NCBI GenBank assembly: GCA_023853785.1
Contig: JAJIRX010000070.1
Coordinates: 1 to 21,040, forward strand
Origin: Psilocybe azurescens
Lineage: Eukaryota; Basidiomycota; Agaricomycetes; Agaricales; Agrocybaceae
DNA length: 21,040 nt
Direction of reading: 5' to 3'
The notes beneath the pieces are model-generated. The model was not told where the DNA came from and ran no database searches. It saw only the letters and a program-made list of their open reading frames with translations. This document shows positions 8,601-14,814 of this stretch, piece by piece; position 1 is the first letter of the stretch, and each line of letters starts with the position of its first letter. Made by a program: the position numbers and the translations under genes.

Positions 8601-9547
8601 TTCGAAGTCCTCGTCCGTGGTTTCGAGCCCTCCAGCGTGAACGGCCCGTCGCCCTGCGGCAGCTCGCGGACGTAGTTGGGCGCGGGGAAGCGCAGCGGGT
8701 CCGCCGTGGTTTCTCCTGCTCCCGTTCCGGTGTGATCATGCTGCGTGCTGCTATTATTGTTAATGTATTCTTGGGAGTGGGAGCGCGAGCGCGAGCGTGT
8801 GTGTGTGTTTGAATGTGTGTTTGAATGCGGATGTGTGTTTGAATGTGTAATTGAATGCGAATGCGAATGTGTGTTTGAGTGGGAGTGGGAGTGGGAGTTG
8901 CTATTACTGTTTGGATCCGAATCTGTGCGCACGTGCGAGTGCGAGTGCGAGGGAGAACGCGCACGCGAATGGGAGGGCGAGTTCGAGTCGGAGCCGGCGA
9001 CGCTGCTCGCACTCGGGCTGGGATAGCCTAGGAGGGGCGAGTCCGCGCGGTCGGATTGGTGGGACGGGGCGGGGCTGCGGCCGCAGGAGCTGGTGTCGCT
9101 GTCGATGTTGATACTAATGGAAGGGGATGAACGGACACCAACGCAGACGCAGACGCGGTCATGGACGGGGGCACACTATCCTCCCCATCCCGGGGGTCAG
9201 CGGAAACGGAACGGCCAGCAACGCGCTCGTCCTCCACTGCGCTCTCCTCACTGCTCTCCTCGCTGCTCTCGCTCTCCTCACTGCTGCTGCTGCTCGCGCG
9301 CGTCCCCTCCCCCTGCACCGACGCCGAGCACGAACCGGCACTGCTGCTCGAGCCAGCGCTGGATGCGCATGTCCTTCCCCGCGCCGTCCGCGTCGTCGTC
9401 GTCGTACTCGTCGTACTCGTCCCCCAGCTCGAATGAAATTATCGACGGCGATGCGCGGGGTGTAGGTTGGTGTTTGGTCGGCAGCGGAGGCGAGTCGGAC
9501 GCGCTGGCGGAGGATATCACAGGGTCCGAGAGTGGTGCAGCGGCCAT
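2696..9547 (-). CDS. Giant low-complexity protein with C-terminal RRM-like domain (many frame breaks)
   Basis: The gene starts at ATG 9547-9545 (MAAAPLSDPVISS) and ends at TAG 2698-2696, about 2,100 codons. Reading blocks in order: 9547-9310, 9305-9127, 9122-8513, [intron], 8462-7175, 7170-6717, 6712-6604, 6598-6250, 6245-5434, 5429-4650, 4645-4381, 4376-3621, 3617-3486, 3482-3380, 3374-3285, [intron], 3202-3119, [intron], 2779-2696. Neighbouring blocks join into natural sequence when one base is added at a homopolymer (9123-9126, 7171-7174, 6713-6716, 6599-6603, 6246-6249, 5430-5433, 4377-4380, 3618-3620, 3483-3485). Three other joins need two bases added or one removed (9304-9313, about 4645-4653, about 3375-3380). 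The protein is Ser/Pro/Gln/His-rich and probably mostly disordered: acidic N-terminus, basic segment, repeated RS/RRxS motifs, poly-Gln stretches, an acidic E-rich run near 4210-4260, then an RRM-like end. I know of no named family. An RNA-binding or scaffold role is inference. The gene could instead be a young pseudogene. Confidence 0.72.
2780..3118 (-). other. Last intron, unusually long (339 nt)
   Basis: On the minus strand the donor is ACG|GTATGT at 3118 and the acceptor is GGATGCAG ending at 2780. A CTGAC branch site followed by a pyrimidine run precedes the acceptor. The phase is 0. Joining ..ASVAET to VCRLQAQVNIK completes the RRM-like domain and leads to a stop 28 codons later. A closer CAGTAG tandem acceptor at 2988-2983 would instead give an immediate stop or a 26-residue tail that does not complete the domain. 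Confidence 0.75.
3203..3284 (-). other. Intron inside the RRM-like domain
   Basis: The donor is GAG|GTGTGT, the acceptor is TTTGTTTTAG|AAC, and a GCTGATT branch-like site lies about 25 nt before the acceptor. At 82 nt and phase 0, it joins VKSWCE to NFGEVSKM. Confidence 0.85.
3375..4376 (-). other. Coding blocks: Q/S-rich segment with acidic run
   Basis: This part of the large gene contains YGHGHGYGYAQYAVGG, then STEEEEGEEEEEEEDYGVM at about 4255-4200, then a Gln-rich stretch (QIQAQQQHYQQHQ), PSLVNLSSSSSAKSLHGG and a compact Gly/Arg patch (RKGFRGFVQRMGLGG). The final part is TP-rich (TPSTPQTPYTPQTPQTPLTG), a run of minimal proline-directed kinase sites just before the RRM-like domain. Frame breaks lie at 3618-3620, 3483-3485 and about 3375-3380. 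Confidence 0.65.
4650..5429 (-). other. Coding block with a duplicated IPVL motif
   Basis: This block reads cleanly for 260 codons. It starts LRGLRLEDRMIEFPAVDSLG, passes a Ser/Lys-rich stretch (SPPKEKRKSLVPS, KKRGRLASLISRLSG) and LPPLDIKFAQVVPGTWDAP, and then holds two copies of one motif: QQQQQANVPRVVIPVLASNA and QQQQPTVPKVIIPVLMPNIG, each followed by Asp/Ser/Pro-rich sequence. The codon pattern is strongly GC3-biased, as in the rest of the gene. Confidence 0.75.
5434..6245 (-). other. Coding block, H/S-rich then acidic Leu/Gly-rich
   Basis: A clean 270-codon block: APPPPNTATALAPSDMHYAH, QTQQLNIVRVQAAQAMSPGE and YMTPYASSSQVYIGPSAGNS. The acidic second half (SDVEEGADAVRRPARPPPA, LDLGLGLALGLEGMD, EEEYVDGGVDVRMSVEDAEI) ends VEDQEERMEF. 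There it breaks at the A4 run 5430-5433 and continues as LRGLRLEDR in the next frame with no splice signals nearby. Confidence 0.75.
6250..7170 (-). other. Coding blocks with RRSQSF motif and acidic helix
   Basis: Three blocks join across the C-runs at 6713-6716 and 6599-6603. The first has AVPPPTAMQQVRRSQSFQV and PNTPHTRRQSRAGSVLFGF. The second has RSRTGSMSLAQSLAQSLAQS, with a 5-residue SLAQS tandem. The third has a Gly/Ser run, an E/G-rich run (EQEQEEEGEGEGG) and AVYIDSEEVRERLDALLAR, a likely amphipathic or coiled-coil helix. The third block ends DEHEEG and continues DRTFLAPPPP once one base is added at 6246-6249. Confidence 0.65.
7193..7250. repeat. GAT/ATC trinucleotide repeat inside coding sequence
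   Basis: Imperfect GAT/GAC repeats on the plus strand encode a poly-Ser stretch (SSSLSSSSLSSLSSPSSS) in the frame of the upstream block. The same bases can be read as a 59-nt intron (7251-7193, GTTATC..CAG) that also keeps frame. I prefer the coding reading because the donor is poor and a C4 run at 7171-7174 explains the frame change. Confidence 0.7.
7560..7660 (-). repeat. Coding minisatellite for SRSPSL peptide repeats
   Basis: Degenerate 18-bp units of the CTCGGGCTCCGACTGAGG type on the plus strand encode SPSRSPSLSRSPSLSRSPS on the minus strand. It is an SR-like hexapeptide array within the Ser-rich part of the large protein. Confidence 0.7.
8304..8340 (-). repeat. TTGGCG hexanucleotide repeat coding for Asn-Ala
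   Basis: Four to five perfect TTGGCG units on the plus strand encode NANANANANA in the large protein. The unit length is a multiple of three, so copy-number change would keep frame. Confidence 0.85.
8463..8512 (-). other. Intron in the large gene (50 nt; alternative acceptor gives 70 nt)
   Basis: The donor is AACAAG|GTACGT at 8512. The acceptor TTGAATAG at 8463 keeps phase 0 and continues LNIFLCSLYRLPADL without any correction. A second acceptor TTTTTTTGTGTAG, ending at 8443, has the better pyrimidine tract but would need another small indel to reach the same frame. Either way an intron lies here, because the donor frame hits a stop two codons later. Confidence 0.7.
8513..8720 (-). other. 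Conserved-looking segment with basic cluster before the intron
   Basis: After the His/Ser repeat array the protein becomes less repetitive: DPLRFPAPNYVRELPQGDG, then FTLEGSKPRTRT, then TGPKKKRVKKHSS. PKKKRVKK resembles a classical monopartite nuclear localisation signal, so nuclear entry is plausible. I cannot name the domain, but with the LYRLPADLALWVAC stretch after the intron it is the best candidate for an ordered N-terminal module. Confidence 0.6.
8758..8960 (-). repeat. Coding minisatellite: Ser/His/Asn/Thr dipeptide array
   Basis: Units such as GAATGTGTGTTT and GAGTGG/GAGTGC on the plus strand encode alternating SH, NT and SN pairs (SHSHSHSNTHSHSHSITHSN and so on), ending in RSRSRSHS. 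Period-6 and period-12 units preserve frame. The result is a disordered His/Ser-rich arm. Confidence 0.75.
9113..9547 (-). other. N-terminal acidic region with a Ser/Glu run
   Basis: The start reads SIISFELGDEYDEYDDDDAD, then DMRIQRWLEQQCRFVLGVG, a probable short helix. It continues either through a 168-nt intron or, with small indels at 9304-9313 and 9123-9126, into TRASSSSSEESESSEESSEE and GRSVSADPRDGEDSVPPSM. The S/E run would be a string of acidic (CK2-like) phosphorylation sites. The second version reads as very natural protein and I favour it. Confidence 0.55.
9114..9281 (-). other. Possible 168-nt intron or alternative coding block
   Basis: GTGAGG at 9281 and CTTCCATTAG ending at 9114 keep frame exactly (phase 2 on both sides), so a gene finder would call an intron. 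Against this, the middle frame across 9305-9127 encodes a convincing acidic-Ser peptide. An intron of this size would also be longer than the internal introns at 8463-8512 and 3203-3284. Confidence 0.35.
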
Positions 9548-9750
9548 AATGATAATGATGTCGGTGGGTAATGGGAATAGGAATGTTCTGAATCTCTAGA
9601 GGGGTGTGGTGGCCGACGCCGAGGAGAAGAAGTGTGTGTGTGTGCGTCGTGTCGTATGGTCGTGTGCTAGCAGGGAAAGGGGGCGGTGAATCCGCGCGAG
9701 AAGTGGAAGGCAAGGCCAGAATCGAGACTGGGTCCAGGTTGGCGAAAAAA

Positions 9751-9841
9751 TATGTATGTATGAATGGATGGATGGATGGATGAACTGCAGAAACGTCCCG
9801 TCAGTCAAGTTCGTGCATTCATTCATTCCTTCGTTCATTCA
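9751..9841. repeat. GGAT and ATTC tetranucleotide repeats
   Basis: TGTA/GGAT units lie at 9751-9784 and CATT/TCGT-type units at 9815-9841. The second set is inside the 5'-UTR intron and the first lies in the exon just after it, so both should be transcribed. Confidence 0.8.
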
Positions 9842-9856
9842 TCACATGAAACTCAC
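9785..9856 (-). other. 5'-UTR intron upstream of the large gene
   Basis: The donor is TTGAG|GTGAGT (near-perfect), there is a TTGACTGACGG branch site containing CTGAC, and the acceptor is GTTTCTGCAG. At 72 nt these are the best splice signals in the window. The intron lies 238 nt upstream of the start codon, so it marks the transcribed leader of the large gene. Confidence 0.75.
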
Positions 9857-10404
9857 CTCAAAAAAACACGCCCGACGCGACAAAAAGAAAATCCAAAGCA
9901 AAAGTGCACAAAATAAGAGGCGGCGTCGAGAATCGAATGTGAGCAAGTTGTGTTGTGTATAAGAAGGGGGAAATACGGCCAGTCCGTCCACGCTCCAAAA
10001 AAAAAAAGCAGGGGGGTTCTGACTTGCTTCCCAAGCGCTGACGTCCCTGTCAACCCAACCAAATCCAGCCCAAATCCAAATTCCTCCGATCGATCTCCGC
10101 TATTTCCGATCTGAGGGGTTTTATTTATTTTGCAAATAGCCTCAAATAGCAGGCATCTAACCCCACCGTGAGAACCCCCGCAAAAATAATCCCAATTATC
10201 CCATTGATCAATCACTGTCAGCATTGTGCTATTGTCTACCTCCACGTCTCTCGGGATTACCACGCCCGCCGCGCCCACATCAATTCTCCATGGGAGTTGT
10301 CCAAGTCCACTGTCCAATGTCAAGGCTCAAAACCGCTCATTGTCAATCATCAATGCCTCACGTTTCTCCGCAATCATGCTTTTGTGCACCCGCACCCGCC
10401 TTGA

Positions 10405-10440
10405 TCCCATCCATCCGTTCATCCATCCGTTCATCTATCA
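10405..10440. repeat. CATCCATCCGTT tandem units
   Basis: About three imperfect 12-bp units of ATCCATCCGTTC. Non-coding, upstream of the leader of the large gene. Confidence 0.7.
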
Positions 10441-10618
10441 CCGTGCTACACATCATCCATAAGTATACATGCACCTCCAAAAAACATATGCAACGAACAC
10501 TCTTCTCTTCCATGCCTATGCTCATGCCCATGTCTTCCCTGCCTGAGATATATCCTTCCTCTCGCTTACATCTCCTCTTGAGTATAATCTAATCTCTCCT
10601 TCCTGCAGCACAGCCAAT

Positions 10619-11032
10619 TTACGTATTACCCCCCAAAAACCACGGTCCGCTCGCACTGAACACCAACTCCTCAACAGTGCGCCGCCCAAAATAACCCACC
10701 ATCATCATCATCATCATCGCATAAGTATCAAGTTCGCAAGAAAACCCCATCCATCCAGCCGCCGTCCGCATAGAGTAAAGTCGGTCTAAAGCACTCCCAC
10801 CGCAGGACATGGCAGGGAGACTTTTCGCACTCTCAAATACGCCAGAAGCACAGCTGGCGCCGGGTGCGTGCACCCCTTCGTCGCTCGTCCCTGCGCATGG
10901 GACTATGCACTCGGACTGCACCGGCAAGAACCCAGTAGCTTCACTCGCAAGCGTCGATTCGGCCCCGCCCCCGGTCCCGTAGCTGCGCTGCAGTGGCCTG
11001 CACACAGTACATGTATGTACACACTTCGACAA
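10619..11032 (-). CDS. Weak candidate ORF, 137 codons
   Basis: The peptide contains LASEATGFLPVQSECIVPCA, SCGGSALDRLYSMRTAAGWM and a six-Met run from an ATC/GAT repeat (10701-10718), ending VEELVFSASGPWFLGG. Mixed composition and several Cys make it look more protein-like than other small ORFs here. It could be a final exon, since GTGCAG at about 10998 could act as an acceptor, but I see no upstream exon, and a plus-strand ORF overlaps it. I do not recognise it. Confidence 0.22.
   Translation of the reverse strand: MSKCVHTCTVCRPLQRSYGTGGGAESTLASEATGFLPVQSECIVPCAGTSDEGVHAPGASCASGVFESAKSLPAMSCGGSALDRLYSMRTAAGWMGFSCELDTYAMMMMMMVGYFGRRTVEELVFSASGPWFLGGNT
10701..10718. repeat. ATC trinucleotide repeat
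   Basis: Six ATC units. On the minus strand they give a run of Met codons in the weak ORF at 10619-11032. Confidence 0.85.
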
Positions 11033-11727
11033 AGATATGTTGATATGTTTTATTATATTTATACCCCGGATCTACCTCGTCGCTCCTCCGCGCTCGCATC
11101 CCCTCGCATCCCCTCCTCCCACTCCCATTTGTTTACACGTACACGCACACGCACACGCAAAGTCAAACGCTAATGCGCCATCCATCACAGCGCTTAGCTT
11201 ATCAAGGGTCTGAATCCCGGTGAGGTTAGACATTCATGGGATTTCCTCAGGGAAAGATACGCATATTACTCGAGTAAGTATGACAGAATCACGGATCACT
11301 GCTCACCTATGTCGTATGTCGTCTCGGACACAACTTTATGTTTATGTTTACATGCATGCATTTAATTAACACAAAACCGACCGTGGTCCTTGAATCAGAT
11401 CCCACTCCATCTATGTATGGGCTTGAAATTTTCGACGTCCGAGTGCTGAATCAGAATCTCACCCCACCCCAAAAGAACAGAAGGAACATGAAGCGACACG
11501 ACACAGGCTCGCCGCTGCAGATCAGTAATGACATATGTGCGCTTCTTATTATAACGTACTCCCATCCCATCCCGACGCACCCCAATAATTCTCTGCCATC
11601 TAGAAAGGAAATTCAAATCCAAATCCAAATCCAAATCCAACGCACAACGCACAACGGCGACGTCGTCACTACACAATACACCGGCCATGCAAATAGCCCC
11701 CTCCCCATCGCGACCTATCATATCACA
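11008..11727. repeat. Tandem duplication, copy 1 (~0.7 kb)
   Basis: This copy aligns along its length with 11819-13112. Shared landmarks in the same order are ACATGTATG, CTCCTCCGCGCTCGCATCC, CACGCAAAGTCAAACG, CCGGTGAGGTTAGACATTC, CTCAGGGAAAGATACGCA, GTATGACAGAATCACGGATC, TTAATTAACACAAAACCGAC, GACACAGGCTCGCCG, AAGGAAATTCAAATCC and CCATCGCGACCTAT. Neither copy has a conserved ORF. There are no TG..CA ends or primer-binding site, so an LTR pair is unlikely. Confidence 0.85.
11613..11642. repeat. CAAATC hexanucleotide repeat
   Basis: Four to five CAAATC units in copy 1 of the duplication. Copy 2 at 13028 has only one to two, so the array expanded or contracted after duplication. Confidence 0.8.
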
Positions 11728-12487
11728 TAGCCCGGCCACCTCGCCCCAACCCAGCCCAACCACGCAATCTCCACTGTCCAGATTCCCAAATTTCCAAAGT
11801 TCTGCAATTATAAAAAAAACATGTATGCAATGCAATGCACACACTTTAAATTCGCGTCGAAGACACCAAGCCCCAAGTATGTTTTAATTTTTATTATATT
11901 TTGTATCCCTCCCGGATCTGACGAGGCGCTCCTCCGCGCTCGCATCCTCCCCCTTCGCTCCGAATCCGAGCCGTAACAGCACTCTGATTCAAGTTCTGGA
12001 TCTCTCATTTGCCTACACGCACACACACACGCACACGCAAAGTCAAACGGTAACGCGCCATCAGCCTGCTTAGCTTATCGAGGTCGAGGGTCCCGGTGAG
12101 GTTAGACATTCCTGGAGTTACCCTCAGGGAAAGATACGCACACGCATAGGATAGGTATGACAGAATCACGGATCACCGTCCACCTATGTCGTATGTCGCA
12201 TGTCGTCTCGGACACAACCTTATGTTACATTTTTTAATTAACACAAAACCGACCTTGGACTGTGATCCAGATTGGGCTTGCAAATTTTTGACATCCGAGT
12301 CCGAGTACGAGTCCGAGTCCTATGATAAATCTAACTCCACCTCAGAAAAAGAGGAAAAACAAGAAGCGACATGACACAGGCTCGCCGCCGCTGCAGATCG
12401 ATAATGACATGTGTGCAATTAAGGAGCTTCTCATCCTATTATTGTGATGGACTCCCAGCCCAGCCCATCCCGCCGCACCCCAATAGG

Positions 12488-12545
12488 ATTAGGGTGTTTC
12501 ACGATGGCGGTTCTCAGTCGCTTTTAAGCCGCTTTTGACGATGTT
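12488..12545 (+). repeat. Left terminal inverted repeat
   Basis: About 58 bp beginning ATTAGGGTGTTTCACGATGG. It pairs with 13005-12948 with one length difference in the opening G run (GGG versus GGGG) and several substitutions. Confidence 0.8.
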
Positions 12546-12947
12546 TTCGTCCCGCTTCTCTCAAAATCAGAGTGAAAAGCAGCAGCGGCTCAAAATCGAG
12601 GCCAACTCGAAATCCCCTAGCACTTATTCGGAATGTATGTGTATGGCATGTACCTACTAATATCCTAGCAATTTGTGTTTATTTGAGAGGTTTTGTTTTA
12701 GCCTTTTGGAGGTTGAAGGTAACAAATTTGTGTTTTCTTTCTCACTGGATGTTTTAACCATAGCGGAAAGAGAGATCGCCCTGGTTGAGAAGCAGCGCAA
12801 GGATAATGAATGACGTATTGGACAGAATCACGATGATTTATCTAATACATGATGTTTGAAAAGCAGGGTGAAAGCAGCTTTCGCATACTCGAAAAGCGAG
12901 GCCCGCTTTTCAAAATTCAGACTTTGATCCTCGAAAGCGAGACAAAA

Positions 12948-13005
12948 ATCACCATCAAAAGCGGCTCAAAGGCGACTGAAATCGTCACCGTGAAACACCC
13001 CTAAT
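12948..13005 (-). repeat. Right terminal inverted repeat
   Basis: Read on the minus strand it begins ATTAGGGGTGTTTCACGGTG and continues through CAGTCGC and GAGCCGCTTTTGATGG, matching the left end. Confidence 0.8.
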
Positions 13006-13950
13006 ACTTCTGTGCAGAAAGGAAATTCAAATCCAAATTCAACACACGACGGCAACGTCGTCACTGCACAATATCATTGCCATGTAGTAGCCCTCCCCAT
13101 CGCGACCTATCTTATTTAGTATCAAGCAGTACCTAACAGCAACTACTAACTAGCACTTAAATTCCAACACCAACAACCCCACTACGCGCATTTGAGAATC
13201 ATGCACAACGCACATTGCACGCAACCACCACCCTACCCCCCTATTCGAGTTACAGATATCGGGAGCGGCGTCCATCCCCAACTTGAAAACAACATTAGTA
13301 TCCACGGACGACCCATCCACCATCCACTTCATGAGACTTGCAAACCTTCATCTGAGCCGGTCATCTTGGCCCTCCCGACTAGTCGCCTTGGTCTTGGCCC
13401 GCGCTCTCTCTCCCGGTAAGTAAGTAAACATGCGCACGCGCCCGCCATCCCTGTCGCGATATTCCAGAATTTATATGTATGGCCTATGCGTGGACTATGG
13501 TGGGCCGCGACCGCGACCACGACTGCAGCCTAGGCCTGGCGCGACACCCACGCCCGTGACGCGACGCTCACGCGTTCAGCGGCACAAAGCGTCCATCCGG
13601 AACAAATCAAGCTGCACAGCGATCGCTCGATCGATGGATCCGTGACCCGCGGCGGCACGTCGTCGGTCGGGTTGCACTAGCAGCACCCAAGTTGAAGCTT
13701 GAAGCTTCTGCTTGATCGAGCCTGCTACCCCGAGTTTCTGAATCAGTCCCACTAGCAGTCTCCCCAACCGGGTGGGCGCCTATAGCTACTTATATATATC
13801 ATCACGATTCAATACTCTGAGCACTCAGAAAGTCTCGATTCTATAACAAGGTACAAGCGCCGGTTGCGCATCAGTCAGCGAGGCAGCAGTAAGCTTGAAG
13901 TTGAAGCAAGTATGCAAACCCTGCACGGGCCGCCCAATCCCAATCCCATA

Positions 13951-13969
13951 CTCAGCGCCAGCGCCAGCG
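13951..13969 (+). repeat. 19-bp direct repeat, copy 1
   Basis: CTCAGCGCCAGCGCCAGCG occurs here and again at 14157-14175. It is GC-rich with an internal GCGCCA repeat. Confidence 0.8.
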
Positions 13970-14156
13970 CTCACCGCCGATCCCTGATCCAAAGAAGCAA
14001 AAAAAGAAGGATTTGGGCGACAGAAGAAGGAAAGAAAACAAACAACGCGAACGCCGCCGCCGCCGCCACACCAGCGATCGTCGTGCGTGCGTGCGTTCGT
14101 GCGTTTGTTTGTGGACAATAATTACCACGCCGCATATGATGATGATGGGTCGAGCG

Positions 14157-14175
14157 CTCAGCGCCAGCGCCAGCG
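14157..14175 (+). repeat. 19-bp direct repeat, copy 2
   Basis: Exact second copy of the sequence at 13951-13969, 206 bp away, in the same orientation. Confidence 0.8.
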
Positions 14176-14448
14176 TTTGCCCATCACATTATTAATATGT
14201 CCTCTTTTTTTTCCTTTTTTTTTGGCGGAGGGCTGGCGCATAATTAATATATCACTGGACGGGTGCAGTGACGGTGATCATGATGTTTACTAGCCTGAGA
14301 GTATGTGCAGTGACGACATCTTATCGTGGATGGATCACATCCGCTCCCACTCCAATCCACACACTCGAGTAAAAATGCGTCTCGACGCAAATCTTCTGAT
14401 ATTCTGGCAGGAAAATCTCTGAAAGGCTAAAGCTAACCTATCAAGTAC

Positions 14449-14814
14449 TTACAAACCGCAGGACATCATCTCGAACATTCGAACAATCACCACAACTAAG
14501 CAGCCATCACCACCAATATAAGTGAAATAGGAAATGAAATTACCACGAATATCTATTTTTGTGTATGTGAAGTCAGAAGTTAGAAAAGCAGAAATGAAAG
14601 AACACACAGAACAGAACAGAACCCCCTCGGTTCCGGGGAGACCTATTAAGGGAATTCCTATGTTCTGTCTAGACCCTCGAAACACGGCTTCCCCCGTCTG
14701 GCCTATCAGAATTGAAGCTCTCAGCTTAGCTTCACAGTTCTCACACACTCCGCCTTTCGACTTTCCCGTTCGGGTCTCTCCGTAACAAACATATTCCGCG
14801 AATAATCTGCTCAT
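14449..14814. other. Overlapping ORFs on both strands, no assignment
   Basis: A minus-strand ORF of 121 codons (contains GKSKGGVCENCEAKLRAS, with CENC) and a plus-strand ORF of 83 codons at 14534-14785 (contains VPGRPIKGIPMFCLDPRNTA) share this DNA. A hairpin-forming CCCCTCGGTTCCGGGG lies at 14623-14638. I cannot tell whether either is translated. The block looks different from its AT-rich surroundings and may be a fragment of something else. Confidence 0.2.

Larger units (their letters stand above)
9548..10618 (-). other. 5' leader and probable promoter region of the large gene
   Basis: The region upstream of the ATG holds a 5'-UTR intron (9856-9785), several tetranucleotide repeats and no convincing coding sequence. 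The 156-codon minus-strand ORF at 10323-9853 runs straight into the intron donor and has no coding character. I see no clear TATA box. The transcription start should lie beyond 9857. Confidence 0.5.
12488..13005. mobile_element. Non-autonomous DNA transposon (MITE-like) with long TIRs
   Basis: The element starts ATTAGGGTGTTTCACG and ends with the inverted form CGTGAAACACCCCTAAT. The ends stay similar for about 58 bp (CAGTCGC..AGCCGCTTTTGA) with a few mismatches, and weaker similarity runs further in. Comparison with copy 1 of the surrounding duplication shows that this sequence is absent there, which proves insertion. The ends are flanked by TA, or palindromic TTA/TAA, next to GGG(G)TGTTTCAC. 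That fits a Tc1/mariner-like TA target or a PIF/Harbinger (Tourist-like) TWA target; I cannot choose. It has no transposase ORF, so it would need one in trans. Confidence 0.8.
11819..13112. repeat. Tandem duplication, copy 2, interrupted by an inserted element
   Basis: Second copy of the unit at 11008-11727, offset by about 0.8 kb. It matches up to about 12487 (GCACCCCAATA), is broken by the inverted-repeat element, and resumes at 13006 (ACTTCTGTGCAGAAAGG, matching AATTCTCTGCC..AGAAAGG of copy 1). A short GAGTCC/GAGTAC array near 12296-12320 is present only in this copy. Confidence 0.85.
13113..14448. other. No gene seen; GC-rich non-coding stretch in the middle
   Basis: Short ORFs here are all under 100 codons and overlap on both strands without coding character. 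From about 13430 to 14110 the sequence is GC- and CpG-rich (CGCGACCGCGACC, GCCGCCGCCGCC). It has simple repeats (GTGCGTGCGTGCG at about 14083) and a palindromic GAAGCTTGAAGCTTC near 13695. Confidence 0.5.

Noticed and set aside
9853..10323. 156-codon minus-strand ORF in the leader
   Set aside because: It ends inside the GTGAGT donor of the 5'-UTR intron, has no coding character and no frame-linked continuation.
11190..11235. tRNA-like T-arm (GGGTCTGAATCCC)
   Set aside because: No matching acceptor, D or anticodon arms, and the stretch is not kept in copy 2.
11395..11844. 149-codon minus-strand ORF and 130-codon plus-strand ORF over copy 1
   Set aside because: The reading frames are not preserved in copy 2 of the duplication, so selection for protein is not supported.
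12488..12500. Telomere-like TTAGGG at the element end
   Set aside because: A single copy that belongs to the inverted repeat.
11008..13112. LTR retrotransposon with two LTRs
   Set aside because: The copies are only about 90 bp apart, with no TG..CA ends, primer-binding site or polyprotein between them.
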